DNA from: Parapedobacter tibetensis
GTDB lineage: Bacteria; Bacteroidota; Bacteroidia; Sphingobacteriales; Sphingobacteriaceae
Reading direction: 5' to 3'
Assembly: GCF_024704835.1 (NCBI RefSeq)
Contig: NZ_JAMXBE010000022.1
Location: forward strand, 1 to 50,528
DNA length: 50,528 nt
Shown here in pieces: positions 42,770 to 50,528 of this stretch (position 1 is its first letter; each line of letters begins with the position of its first letter). The notes beneath the pieces are model-generated. The model searched no databases. It was not told the DNA's origin and was given only the letters and a program-made list of their open reading frames with translations. The position numbers were made by a program, and so were the translations under genes.

Positions 42770-45700
42770 ATGTTCAATTATAAACACCGCCGACTCATGA
42801 CAGGAAAAGTACTGCCCATCCTCCTGTGGTTTGCCATAAGCACCTGCCACGCCTTCTCCGGGGAGAAGATTCAGGCAACCTATCTGGGCATTGAACATGG
42901 TCTATCCAACAACTATGTCAATTGCATCTATCAGGATAGGCATGGATTCATGTGGATCGGCACATTCGATGGTTTGAACCGTTATGACGGTTACGAATTC
43001 CGCGCGTACAAGCACATATTGGATGACGAGACTTCACTACCCGACAACGGGGTTTCGGCGATCATCGAAGATGCCCGGCAGCGCATCTGGGTGGCCACCA
43101 AACGCGGGGCAGCTATCTTGGGGGAAAACGGCTCCACCTTCAGGCGCCTACGAATTACATCGGCCAACCGGGAGCATCAGCCCCTCAGATCCGCCATCAA
43201 CGGATTCGCGATCGATGCCTCGGGACAGCTTTTTGCCGGAAGTGAACGAGTCGGGTTGCTGGCAATATCCGATGGCCAGGACGGTGTGCCCGTGGGACAT
43301 AGCATACCGCTCATGCAGGGATATCATAAAAAACACAGCTATTCGGTACATGGCATAGCTGTGGATGAAGATGGCAAGTTATGGCTTTTCGTCCAGCACG
43401 TGGGACTGTGCTACTACGATTCCCAGCATCATTCCGTACGCATCGCTTCCCACAACCTCCGGGAGGCGACCACGCTTTGCACAACGCCAGACGGAATGGT
43501 CTGGATCGGAAGTGACAAGGGCCTGTTCCGCTATGACCCTACCACGGAACAATACCGAAGATACAGCCGCCAAGACGGTCTGTCGTCCAACAGCGTTTCC
43601 GCACTCTACTTGGGGAAAGACAACCGGTTGTGGGTTTGCACGGATGGCGGGGGCATCAATGTGCTGGATGGCGCTTCCGGAGCCATCCAGCACATCCGGA
43701 GTAATGACGAAGGAGGTATTCTAACCAGCAATGCGGTGTTTGCGGTGTATGAAGATGCGCAATCCCGTCAATGGATTGGCACATTGCGGGGCGGCATCAA
43801 CATCATCGATCCCAATAAACGGAATTTTGAGCGTATCCAGTACCCGGTTCCCAATGGCATGGTAAGTGCCAAGAATTTCGTGTTGTCCCTGGCTGAAGAT
43901 GGCGATCAATCGGTATGGATCGGTACCGACGGTGGTGGGTTGATCAATTGGGATAGGAAGACCAACCGGTTCAAGCGCTTCGGAGCCGAAGACGCTGCTA
44001 ACGGTTCGCTGAGCAGTAATTACGTGACGAGCGTATTGCGTGACCGCAAAAATAACATCTGGGTAGGCACGTATGGCGGAGGCATCAACCGATGGGACAG
44101 CCGGTCGCAATCGTTTATCCGGTATGCATGCAAGGAAAACAATGCCCGCGATGAAAACCCCTATATTTGGCAGCTCTACGAGGACTCCAAAGGCCGCATC
44201 TGGGCCACTACGCTTAAAGGCGGGCACGTCTTCCTGTTGAACGCGCAGTCCGGTCGGTTTGAACCGTTTGACATGGATGTGTCCAGTGTACTCAGCCTAT
44301 TGGAAGACGGAAGCGACGTGCTTTGGTTCGGGAATTACGGGGAGCTTGTCCGGGTTGATATGGCGTCCAGGTCAAAACACCGGTATCCGGTTGACCACCC
44401 TATCCGCTTTATCCACAAAGGAAAAGACAACGTATTGTGGCTCGGTACCAATGGAGGCGGCTTGCTGGAGTTTGATATTGTCACCGAAACGTTCAGGCGT
44501 TACACCGAATCGGACGGCCTGCCCAGCAATACCTTACTGAAGCTGTTGGAGGACAGCAAGGGCAATTTTTGGATATCCACCCATCATGGCCTATCGAAAT
44601 TCCATCCCGCCGCCGGAACCTTCCAGAACTTTTTCGAATCAGACGGATTGCAGAGCAACCAATTCGGCTACAATGCCGCCCTTAGGCTGAGATCCGGGGA
44701 ATTTGTGTTTGGTGGCATCCGCGGGTTCAACATATTCCATCCCGATGGTGTTCGCCTGGAATCCGTCGCTCCCAAGATGGTGCTTACGGACCTCCACATC
44801 AACAACCAACCGTTTGATCGGACCAACGAAAACGGCGAGAGCCTGTTGACCATAAAGAAGCTGGTTATTCCGTACCATCAAGCGGTGCTTACCTTCGGGT
44901 TTGCGGCATTGGAGTTTTCTTTTCCGGATAAGATCAGGTACGCTTACTTTCTGGAGGGATGGGACAACGACTGGAACTATGTGAATGGCGAACGGACGGC
45001 GCGGTACTCTCGGCTGCATGAAGGCAAGTATACGCTGCGCATCAAATCTACCGACGCCAACGGCCTATGGACGGGGCTCGAACGGACCATGGCCATCGAG
45101 GTGCTGCCACCGTGGTGGCGCACACCCTGGGCCTACGGCTTGTATTTATGCCTGGCCTTGGCCGCCGTCGCTGCGTACGTGCACTACGACCGGCGGCAGA
45201 TGAAGCTGAAACATCACCTGGAGCTGGCCGAGGTCACGGTGGAAAAAGAACGGGAGCTCAACGAGAAAAAGATTGCCTTTTTTACCCACATCTCCCATGA
45301 ATTCCGCGCGCCGCTGACACTGATTGTCAATCCCATCAAGGATATGCTGTACGACAGCAAAAACAAGATGACCGATCCTGAGGAGCTGACGAACATCTAC
45401 CGGAATTCCAGGAGGCTGCTCAGCCTTGTCGACAAGCTGCTGCTCTTCCGGAAGGCGGACAGCGGCATGGATGAATTGAGATTATCTCGGTTGGACATCG
45501 TCAACCTATGCCATGAAGTATTTCTGTGCTTCAAACAGCATGCATCGTCGCGTCAGCTGGATTATCGCTTTAGCTGCGACGCAGACCATATTGAAGTACT
45601 CGGCGACCGTGAAAAACTGGAAATCTGCCTGTTCAATTTGATCAGCAATGCCATCAAGTTTACACCCGAACAGGGCAGCGTGGAGGTATCGCTGGCCCGT

Positions 45701-46891
45701 GCAGGAGATGGCATCGACATCACCGTAACAGACACCGGGTTCGGTATCCCGCCGCATGTGGGCGATGCACTGTTCAACAGTTTCCACAGGGACTATACGA
45801 GCAACGGAGAGGCGGTAGAGGGATTCGGGATCGGTCTGTTTCTGGTCAAAACGTTTGCCGAGGCCCACAGTGGGTCCGTTTCGTATACGAGCGTTGCGGG
45901 GGAGGGGACGTGTTTTACCCTGCATTTGCTGGAGGGAAGAAACCACCTCGACAGCCATTTGGTGTTCGAGGACATCGGGGAGCATTCTGTTTTCTTGGAT
46001 GAGCTGCTCCCTGAAGCACCGATTGGAGAGGAGGCCGCACGATTGCCGATCGCCAAAAAGGAGCTGAATCAGGTCTCTAAAGTCATTTCCGATCGCCTTG
46101 TGATGCTGGTCGTTGATGACCACGAGCAGATCCGGCAATACATTTACCGGCTTTTTGAAAACGACTTCACGGTATACGAGGCCGACAATGGGCATGATGC
46201 TTTCGAACTGGTCAAGACACACGAACCGGATATTGTGATCAGCGACGTCGTGATGAACGGCATGACTGGCATCGATTTATGTTCAAGCATCAAGCAGGAT
46301 CCGCTGTACAGCCATATACCGGTTATCCTGCTCACGGCCAGTTCATCCACGGATGTCAAGCTCAAAGGCATCGAGGGCGGAGCCGACGACTACATGACCA
46401 AACCCTTTGACAACGAATTGTTGATTGCCAGGGTGTCCAGCATCATCAAAAGCCGGAATCGGTTGCAGCAATTTTTCTATAATGAAATCACCCTGCAAAG
46501 CAACGACCATAAAATTCCCGTCGAATACAGCGAGTTTCTGAAAAAGTGCATCAAGCTGATCGAGTTGCAGCTGAACAACCCAGATTTCAATGTGAGCGCG
46601 CTGGCTGATGAACTGGATATGAGCCGGCCGAATCTATACAAGCGCATCAAGTCGATTTCAGGAAAGTCGGCCAGCGAATTCATCCGGTTTATCCGCTTGC
46701 GCAAGGTCGCGCAACTGCTGATCAGCACCAATCAAAATATCAGCGAAGCCGCTTTCGCGGCCGGATTTAATGATATCAAGTATTTCAGGGAGCAGTTTTC
46801 GAAGCTTTTCGGGATGAACCCTTCAGAATATAAACGGAAATATGCCGCCACCCTGAGGAAAAACCACACGATAAAAAAGCCCGTAAAATAG
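42770..46891 (+). CDS. Hybrid two-component system regulator (sensor, kinase, receiver and AraC domains in one protein)
   Basis: The 1373-residue protein has an N-terminal export segment, then a periplasmic sensor built of repeated Reg_prop blades (GLSNNYVNCIYQDRHGFMWI, GLSSNSVSALYLGKDNRLWV and others). A Y_Y_Y domain ends the sensor (YFLEGWDNDWNYVNGERTAR). A membrane helix lies near residues 785-803 (PWAYGLYLCLALAAVAAYVH). The kinase has HISHEFRAPLTLI (phospho-His near 843) and an ATPase with NLISNAIKFTPEQG and DTGFGIPP. The receiver has VVDDHEQI, the phospho-Asp in VISDVVMNGM (near 1159) and KPFDNELL. The C-terminal AraC helix-turn-helix is at about 1270-1365. It would sense an oligosaccharide in the periplasm and switch on the divergent GH115 operon. 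Confidence 0.95.
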   Translation: MFNYKHRRLMTGKVLPILLWFAISTCHAFSGEKIQATYLGIEHGLSNNYVNCIYQDRHGFMWIGTFDGLNRYDGYEFRAYKHILDDETSLPDNGVSAIIEDARQRIWVATKRGAAILGENGSTFRRLRITSANREHQPLRSAINGFAIDASGQLFAGSERVGLLAISDGQDGVPVGHSIPLMQGYHKKHSYSVHGIAVDEDGKLWLFVQHVGLCYYDSQHHSVRIASHNLREATTLCTTPDGMVWIGSDKGLFRYDPTTEQYRRYSRQDGLSSNSVSALYLGKDNRLWVCTDGGGINVLDGASGAIQHIRSNDEGGILTSNAVFAVYEDAQSRQWIGTLRGGINIIDPNKRNFERIQYPVPNGMVSAKNFVLSLAEDGDQSVWIGTDGGGLINWDRKTNRFKRFGAEDAANGSLSSNYVTSVLRDRKNNIWVGTYGGGINRWDSRSQSFIRYACKENNARDENPYIWQLYEDSKGRIWATTLKGGHVFLLNAQSGRFEPFDMDVSSVLSLLEDGSDVLWFGNYGELVRVDMASRSKHRYPVDHPIRFIHKGKDNVLWLGTNGGGLLEFDIVTETFRRYTESDGLPSNTLLKLLEDSKGNFWISTHHGLSKFHPAAGTFQNFFESDGLQSNQFGYNAALRLRSGEFVFGGIRGFNIFHPDGVRLESVAPKMVLTDLHINNQPFDRTNENGESLLTIKKLVIPYHQAVLTFGFAALEFSFPDKIRYAYFLEGWDNDWNYVNGERTARYSRLHEGKYTLRIKSTDANGLWTGLERTMAIEVLPPWWRTPWAYGLYLCLALAAVAAYVHYDRRQMKLKHHLELAEVTVEKERELNEKKIAFFTHISHEFRAPLTLIVNPIKDMLYDSKNKMTDPEELTNIYRNSRRLLSLVDKLLLFRKADSGMDELRLSRLDIVNLCHEVFLCFKQHASSRQLDYRFSCDADHIEVLGDREKLEICLFNLISNAIKFTPEQGSVEVSLARAGDGIDITVTDTGFGIPPHVGDALFNSFHRDYTSNGEAVEGFGIGLFLVKTFAEAHSGSVSYTSVAGEGTCFTLHLLEGRNHLDSHLVFEDIGEHSVFLDELLPEAPIGEEAARLPIAKKELNQVSKVISDRLVMLVVDDHEQIRQYIYRLFENDFTVYEADNGHDAFELVKTHEPDIVISDVVMNGMTGIDLCSSIKQDPLYSHIPVILLTASSSTDVKLKGIEGGADDYMTKPFDNELLIARVSSIIKSRNRLQQFFYNEITLQSNDHKIPVEYSEFLKKCIKLIELQLNNPDFNVSALADELDMSRPNLYKRIKSISGKSASEFIRFIRLRKVAQLLISTNQNISEAAFAAGFNDIKYFREQFSKLFGMNPSEYKRKYAATLRKNHTIKKPVK

Positions 46892-47190
46892 GAGATGAGC
46901 GTACGGAAATTAGTGACGCAATCGAAACTTTGATCGGCCACAAATATGATGTTTCCCCACTTTGAACAGCACTTTCTGCTTTTTCCGATTTACTGGAAAG
47001 CAATCAGCAAGAATTGGTTGTATCAACCGTGCCTCCCGGCCATATGCATCTTGCCGAAGCCATGAAAAAACCGTGGCTCAATTTGAAAAAAGCACGGCTC
47101 CGCCTATGCGGTAAAGATAAGAGCGTGGCATCGTGGAGCAATATGAGAAGGACGGGACGCTGCTGAAATAGAAAAGCTATCCTCTCTGGC
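46892..47190. other. Intergenic region with coding-like debris
   Basis: No intact gene is present. One frame reads DAIETLIGHKYDVSPL before a stop. Another stretch reads LLESNQQELVVSTVPPGH and MHLAEAMKKPWLNLKKARLR. These look like worn remnants of a foreign gene, and I do not recognise the family. There is no obvious terminator after the regulator gene. Confidence 0.3.
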
Positions 47191-47445
47191 TCAAGTTAAG
47201 TGAAACGTCACTTGGGCCATCACAGGTTCAAAGTAAATTGGCTGTGGATACCCCACATACCGCTTCAGCAAATACATCTTCATCACCACATACACCAGCG
47301 CCAGCCCACCCAATATCACCAAGGCATACACCCATTGCAAAGACGTATCCCATTGGGCTATCTGTATGACGAGCAAGCCGATTACCACCTGCAATAGACC
47401 ATAAGTAAACGAGATGAGTAGCCTGTTCCCTTTTGCCTCACAGAA
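47191..47445 (-). pseudogene. C-terminal fragment of WecA/TagO-like sugar-phosphate transferase
   Basis: About 85 residues encode the last membrane helices: EAKGNRLLISFTYGLLQVVI, LLVIQIAQWDTSLQWVYALV and ILGGLALVYVVMKMYLLKRYV, with an intact stop at 47191. The match to the end of polyprenyl-phosphate HexNAc-1-phosphate transferases is clearer when joined to the second fragment at 50198-50461, which supplies the preceding part. Upstream of 47440 the sequence abruptly becomes unrelated (MFFSTILYPELTF). Bases 47314-47440 are repeated at 50198-50324. Confidence 0.55.
47314..47440. repeat. 127-bp direct repeat, copy 1
   Basis: This segment recurs at 50198-50324 in the same orientation with about four differences in 127 positions. 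Both copies lie inside fragments of the same membrane-protein gene and bound a 2.76-kb island. Confidence 0.9.
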
Positions 47446-47521
47446 AGAGGTAAATGTGAGTTCAGGATAAAGAATTGTTGAAAAAAACACTACCCGCCTG
47501 GCTGAAGCTGATGGGTTAAAT

Positions 47522-47935
47522 TTAATGATTTCGAAGATAATCTGCTATTGAAACAATTGTTGTTTTTTTATGCTTCTGCAGAATCAACAAATCCTTATCG
47601 CCTGTTATTAAATGAGTAGCTTTTCCGTCTTCAGCCAAACCCAATAAAAAATTGTCTTTATCATCCCTGCAAACATGTACTATACTGGTAACATTGACTA
47701 ACTCTGCCCTTGTTCTCAACTGGTATAATAGCGATGATACATCCTTTGCATTAAAGTACTTCTTGAATTTTGGTCTTTGGGTAACTGTTATTAATTCGTC
47801 TAATAGTTCTTGAGAGAACAATAGGTTAATTTCTTTCCTAGCAAGAATGGCATCCAGCTTCTTGAAATTTGGGGACAGCAGATAACTTATCCAGAGATTA
47901 GTATCGATAATTACCCTATGCCTTTTTCTTGGCAT
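47522..47935 (-). CDS. PIN-domain toxin of a type II toxin-antitoxin pair
   Basis: The 137-residue protein is a PIN-domain endoribonuclease of the COG1569 group. The acidic metal-binding residues are visible in RVIIDTNLWISYLLSP (first Asp), ELLDELITVTQRPKF (Glu), HVCRDDKDNFLLGLAEDGKA (Asp pair) and HLITGDKDLLIL (last Asp). Such toxins cut RNA and are neutralised by the partner encoded just upstream. The start at 47935 overlaps the end of the partner gene by 20 bp, a typical toxin-antitoxin arrangement. It looks intact. Confidence 0.88.
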   Translation of the reverse strand: MPRKRHRVIIDTNLWISYLLSPNFKKLDAILARKEINLLFSQELLDELITVTQRPKFKKYFNAKDVSSLLYQLRTRAELVNVTSIVHVCRDDKDNFLLGLAEDGKATHLITGDKDLLILQKHKKTTIVSIADYLRNH

Positions 47936-48140
47936 AACGTTGCGATCTTACCAATTCAACCTCTTGGGTTATATCTTCCAAGCTCGGAATATCCCTCTTG
48001 GCTTTGGAACGGATTTTTTCAACTGCTTCAAGGAAGCCATCGTTAGCCAAAGGTTTTATTTCAATTAAACCCAACGAAGCTAAATCTTTAAGCAATCTCT
48101 CCGCCTTTGGATTCAAAATATCAACTTGTAACGTATCCAT
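47916..48140 (-). CDS. Antitoxin partner of the PIN toxin
   Basis: ATG 48140 (MDTLQVDILNPKAERLLKDL) gives 74 residues. A TTG at 48158 is an alternative. The protein is small and highly charged. Its N-terminal half reads like the usual antitoxin start in this group (VDILNPKAERLLKDLASLGL), followed by a Lys/Glu-rich C-terminus (EKIRSKAKRDIPSLEDITQE) that would wrap the toxin. The assignment rests on position, size and overlap with the PIN gene. Confidence 0.75.
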   Translation of the reverse strand: MDTLQVDILNPKAERLLKDLASLGLIEIKPLANDGFLEAVEKIRSKAKRDIPSLEDITQEVELVRSQRYAKKKA

Positions 48141-48243
48141 AATGTCAAAGATACTCAATTATTATCAAAAAAGAAGCCGTCTAAAGCTCATTGGATATTC
48201 CGCTGCATCGTTTACCGCAAATCAAGAAGATCATTTTGAAAGC

Positions 48244-48290
48244 CTTTGGGTAGTCTTTTGGGTGGTTTCGGGTAGCCCTTTGGATAGTCA
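48244..48290. repeat. Short 12-bp tandem repeat (CTTTGGGTAGT-like)
   Basis: Four imperfect copies follow one another: CCTTTGGGTAGT, CTTTTGGGTGGT, TTCGGGTAGC and CCTTTGGATAGT. They lie just beyond the end of the broken RelE-like gene. Confidence 0.6.
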
Positions 48291-48294
48291 AAAA

Positions 48295-48555
48295 TCAAAT
48301 AATGCGTTTTTCCGAGAGCTTTACCGATACCTCAAAAACCGTCAATTTGCTGAAATCGAACTTCGCTTCGTAACCCTTCAGTTTCTTAAGTTGTTTAACC
48401 TCATTCAGATCTTTAGCAGATTCCACATTGTCGATGGCATCCGCAATTTTCCGTTTTAATGAGACATCCTTAATTTTCTCAACAGACTTTAAAAAAGATT
48501 TGTCAAATTTTAAAATTTTAGGTTCATGGAAGGTTAAGCTTGGACTTAAGTCAAA
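48295..48555 (-). pseudogene. RelE/HigB-like toxin, broken
   Basis: Immediately after the stop of the upstream antitoxin gene, the same frame continues as FHEPKILKFDKSFLKSVEKI and KDVSLKRKIADAIDNVESAK. It then reads DLNEVKQLKKLKGYEAKF and stops at 48295. The KIKDxSLKxKIxxxIxxVExAKxLxEVxxxKKLKG pattern is typical of the first two-thirds of RelE-family mRNA-cutting toxins. No usable ATG precedes it, and the usual YRIRxGDYR and HRxDIY ends are missing, so the toxin is probably dead. The antitoxin beside it is intact. Confidence 0.65.
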
Positions 48556-48753
48556 CTAGGACCGCAACGCTTTCATTACGTCGGCTTTGTCCACATACTC
48601 TCCGGTTTTCACTGAATTCATCAAATCCCCTAAAAGCAAGTCTTCCGTTTCCGTGGCACTGATGGATTTCACGCGATCCCCCAGTTTCTTGGCCAACTCA
48701 GTAAGCAATTTCACATTCTTTGGATCGGAACTCTCAATAATCAATGTTGTCAT
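48556..48753 (-). CDS. Small antitoxin-like protein (DUF2683-like)
   Basis: The 65-residue protein begins MTTLIIESSDPKNVKLLTEL and continues AKKLGDRVKSI, ending in a helical, acidic tail (EYVDKADVMKAL). This form is common for Bacteroidetes antitoxins encoded directly before a RelE-type toxin. Here the toxin frame follows immediately but is damaged. An orphan antitoxin could still neutralise related toxins elsewhere (inference). Confidence 0.7.
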   Translation of the reverse strand: MTTLIIESSDPKNVKLLTELAKKLGDRVKSISATETEDLLLGDLMNSVKTGEYVDKADVMKALRS

Positions 48754-49019
48754 TTGATCAATTTTTTATGATACAAAAATACGCAAAACGAGTTTAATTT
48801 ACAACCATTTGAGCGTGCCTATTACACCTGTCGGATGTGAGGTTTTTTATTTAAGAGTAAAATCCCCCACCCCATTGCCATCGGAGAATCCTCCGGAAAA
48901 AACCACTACCTAATATACCATCATCAACAGAGGCCGGGCAATACTGAATTTGTGAGGAAATAAAAAGCCATATCCTTTGGGGTATGGCTTGTGTTATATG
49001 GATAATAGGATAGGGTACC
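48754..49019. other. AT-rich intergenic region
   Basis: No gene is seen in this stretch. It holds the terminator of the Rpn gene at its right end and a small CGGAG/CTCCG hairpin near 48883-48897 of unknown role. Confidence 0.5.
48956..48990 (-). terminator. Rho-independent terminator of the Rpn-family gene
   Basis: AAGCCATATCC and GGGTATGGCTT (48965-48990) pair over 11 bp with one G-T pair and a 4-nt loop. On the minus strand the stem is followed by TTTTTATTT. It lies about 30 bp past the stop at 49020. Confidence 0.8.
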
Positions 49020-50006
49020 CTATTTCTTTTTGGCCAAAACAGCGCGGACCTTGCGAACGAAATCGATGGGGACCTCAGCGATCCCTGCCGCAGCTGCATC
49101 GTCTAAGCCCAATTGCTGGATTAGGTTGGCTACAACTTTATAACTTTTAGTTTCCTCGCCTTTCTCAATGCCTTTTTCTATGCCTTTTTCTATGCCTTTT
49201 TGGATTCCTTGCCTTTCGGCCTTATCCAATAAATATTCCGTTGTTCCCATAGCTTCGGTGTTCCTTCCTTCTATTTGTGCTGTTTCTTCTTCAAAGATAG
49301 CGAATTGATTTGGATCGACAAAAGAAACGTAGTATTTTAAAAAGTCGTAAATACCTGTCCGGGTGTGCTTTGGTATCTTCCTGGCTTTCATTTCGAAATA
49401 GAGGTCCCGTTTGATGCCCCGCAGGGTATCGTCATCCATACTCTTGCGCCTGATGGCCATCAGCGCTGTGAGCACCACCACCGAAAACGGATTGGGGTCG
49501 GCACGCAGCGCGACCTCGTTCTGGTCCAATATCTTATAGCTGGTGAATTCATAGGTGAGTTTGGTGCCTAGCAAGCCCTCCTCGTAGCCTGACGGGCGGT
49601 AGCTTTTATTGCCGTCCCCGAGTATGGCGATCGCCGTGATGGGGGCCTTGTATTTTTCACGGAGCTTGATGTAATAATCCGCCATGCGCCTGGCCAGATC
49701 GCCTTTCCCTTTCTGCGACTGCACTTCCACATGGCATAGTATGAATTGCTCGCCGCCGTCCCTGAGGAACACCTTGACCAGCTTGTCCACATAGCGCACG
49801 CCTTTATTCCCTCCCTGCCTATGCTCGGGGAAAAGCTCGTCCATCTCTTTGTCCAAGTAAACAAAACCTTTCCGGAAGTCGAACAGTCCGCTGTCTTGGG
49901 GGAAGAAGAACCGCAGGAAATCCCGGAAGACATGCTCCAGCACGGCCTTCCAGAGGCGGTCGTCCTGCCTGCCGTTGGTTTTTACGCTGTTTTCGGTGTC
50001 GGCCAT
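49020..50006 (-). CDS. Rpn-family PD-(D/E)XK nuclease (recombination-promoting nuclease/transposase-like)
   Basis: ATG 50006 (MADTENSVKTNGRQDD) gives 328 residues. An upstream start at 50033 is possible. The nuclease core is near residues 20-170: FRDFLRFFFPQDSGLFDFRK, then RYVDKLVKVFLRDGG (Asp), then FILCHVEVQSQKGKGDLARR (ExQ signature) and RMADYYIKLREKY. Near the C-terminus GIEKGIEKGIEKGEE repeats a four-residue unit, as often seen in this family. The last helix ends in AVLAKKK. These proteins promote recombination or act as defence or selfish nucleases. It is flanked by its own terminator and by the second transferase fragment. Confidence 0.85.
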   Translation of the reverse strand: MADTENSVKTNGRQDDRLWKAVLEHVFRDFLRFFFPQDSGLFDFRKGFVYLDKEMDELFPEHRQGGNKGVRYVDKLVKVFLRDGGEQFILCHVEVQSQKGKGDLARRMADYYIKLREKYKAPITAIAILGDGNKSYRPSGYEEGLLGTKLTYEFTSYKILDQNEVALRADPNPFSVVVLTALMAIRRKSMDDDTLRGIKRDLYFEMKARKIPKHTRTGIYDFLKYYVSFVDPNQFAIFEEETAQIEGRNTEAMGTTEYLLDKAERQGIQKGIEKGIEKGIEKGEETKSYKVVANLIQQLGLDDAAAAGIAEVPIDFVRKVRAVLAKKK

Positions 50007-50197
50007 GTTTTCACGGTATGGTGTTGAAAGCAAACTTACACAAAAAGCAATAAACTAACAAATTTAGTTTTACGTTTACACTGCGTTACGCCGCGGTCCG
50101 CACCAAGGGTCGTATACCGCTTTTCGGAAAGGTGACCGATGCCGCAATGCTGGTAGGAAATCCCGCAACATTTTCCATTCGTGATATTGGATGGATT

Positions 50198-50324
50198 TAT
50201 CACCAAGGCATACACCCATTGCAAAGACGTATCCCATTGAGCTATCTGTATGACGAGCAAGCCGATTAGCACCTGCAATGGACCATAAGTAAACGAGATG
50301 AGTAGGCTGTTCCCTTTTGCCTCA
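50198..50324. repeat. 127-bp direct repeat, copy 2
   Basis: The same orientation and frame as the copy at 47314-47440, offset 2884 bp, with about four substitutions. Left of 50198 and right of 50324 the two loci differ. Confidence 0.9.
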
Positions 50325-50461
50325 TTGGCCAAGTATTGGTAGAGGTGGCTGCGGTGCGCCTCAAAGATGTTCTCGCGCTTCATGAGCCGGTGGATGATGG
50401 TAAGCACACTATCGATGCCATAGACGGCCAGAAGGAGGATATAGATGGGATTGCTAGCCCC
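50198..50461 (-). pseudogene. Internal fragment of WecA/TagO-like sugar-phosphate transferase
   Basis: About 88 residues read NPIYILLLAVYGIDSVLTII, then HRLMKRENIFEAHRSHLYQY and LANEAKGNSLLISFTYG. The sequence ends after QWVYALVI where homology stops at 50198. The RENIFEAHRSHLYQYLANE block is characteristic of the Bacteroidetes polyprenyl-phosphate GlcNAc-1-phosphate transferase family (MraY/WecA superfamily). An in-frame stop lies just upstream (TAA near 50468), so the N-terminal half is also gone. The C-terminal helices survive separately at 47191-47445. Confidence 0.6.
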
Positions 50462-50528
50462 TTATGTCGGCAAGGAACTGGAAAAACGGAAAACAACCAA
50501 GAAGACGCTGAAAGGAGAGGCGTCGAAG
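50445..50528 (+). CDS. Possible start of a plus-strand gene running off the window
   Basis: An ATG at 50445 is preceded at good spacing by GAAGGAGGATATAG, an unusually strong ribosome-binding-like sequence for this genome. The open frame reads MGLLAPYVGKELEKRKTTKK to the window edge. It overlaps the end of the transferase fragment on the other strand, where the same bases encode a conserved segment, so the Shine-Dalgarno match may be fortuitous. Too little is visible to assign a family. Confidence 0.25.
   Translation, partial: MGLLAPYVGKELEKRKTTKKTLKGEASK

Noticed and set aside
47191-47490. Stand-alone 99-residue membrane protein
   Set aside because: The first residues are unrelated to the rest, the homologous part begins at 47440, and the missing preceding part is found at 50198-50461. 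It is a fragment.
50085-50197. Plus-strand coding fragment (KGRIPLFGKVTDAAMLVGNP)
   Set aside because: It reads like protein but is short, has no start, runs into the 127-bp repeat in the wrong sense and matches no family I know. It is left unassigned.

Overview
The window is chromosomal DNA of a saccharolytic Bacteroidetes bacterium, most likely a Sphingobacteriaceae relative (Parapedobacter/Pedobacter/Sphingobacterium type). The evidence is three SusC/SusD pairs, a hybrid two-component regulator, a FecR/ECF-sigma system, TAnnTTTG-type promoter boxes, and few Shine-Dalgarno sites. The family-level assignment is an inference.

Layout. 1-1.7 kb: end of a CHAP-like protein, a fibronectin-III-like protein and a small lipoprotein. 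1.68-2.26 kb: a degenerate 63-bp tandem repeat array that fills the gap between two convergent genes. 2.3-17.4 kb: an alpha-mannan utilisation locus with a divergent GntR/UTRA regulator, a fused mannose-6-phosphate isomerase, an MFS sugar porter, SusC, SusD, a SusE-like protein, two GH76 endo-alpha-1,6-mannanases and a GH92 alpha-mannosidase. Surface enzymes would cut mannan, SusCD would import oligosaccharides, GH92 and the second GH76 would finish them, and the porter and isomerase would feed mannose into glycolysis. 17.4-19.7 kb (minus strand): a Fic protein that seems to have landed in a two-gene operon, leaving a secreted unknown protein and a stump of its partner.

20.0-30.4 kb: an ECF sigma / FecR / STN-SusC / SusD / TlpA locus. 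A decayed IS transposase now separates sigma from its anti-sigma gene. The locus ends abruptly in the C-terminal third of another GH92. 30.4-46.9 kb: a minus-strand operon (SusC, SusD, GH43-like, Tat-exported Gfo/Idh/MocA oxidoreductase, DUF1080 putative 3-keto-glycoside hydrolase, GH115 alpha-glucuronidase) with a divergent hybrid two-component regulator. It probably handles a glucuronate-bearing plant polysaccharide and may combine hydrolysis with oxidative (3-keto) cleavage.

47.2-50.5 kb: an AT-richer accessory island with a PIN toxin/antitoxin pair, a second antitoxin with a broken RelE-like toxin, and an Rpn-type PD-(D/E)XK nuclease. It lies between two overlapping fragments of one membrane sugar-phosphate transferase gene that share a 127-bp direct repeat.

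The most notable observations are the 63-bp array, the island bounded by direct repeats in a split gene, the GH115/Gfo-Idh/DUF1080 operon, the Fic gene with its inverted repeat and truncated neighbour, and the IS-split sigma/FecR pair with shared GGAGTA promoter motifs. No tRNA, rRNA or CRISPR array was seen.
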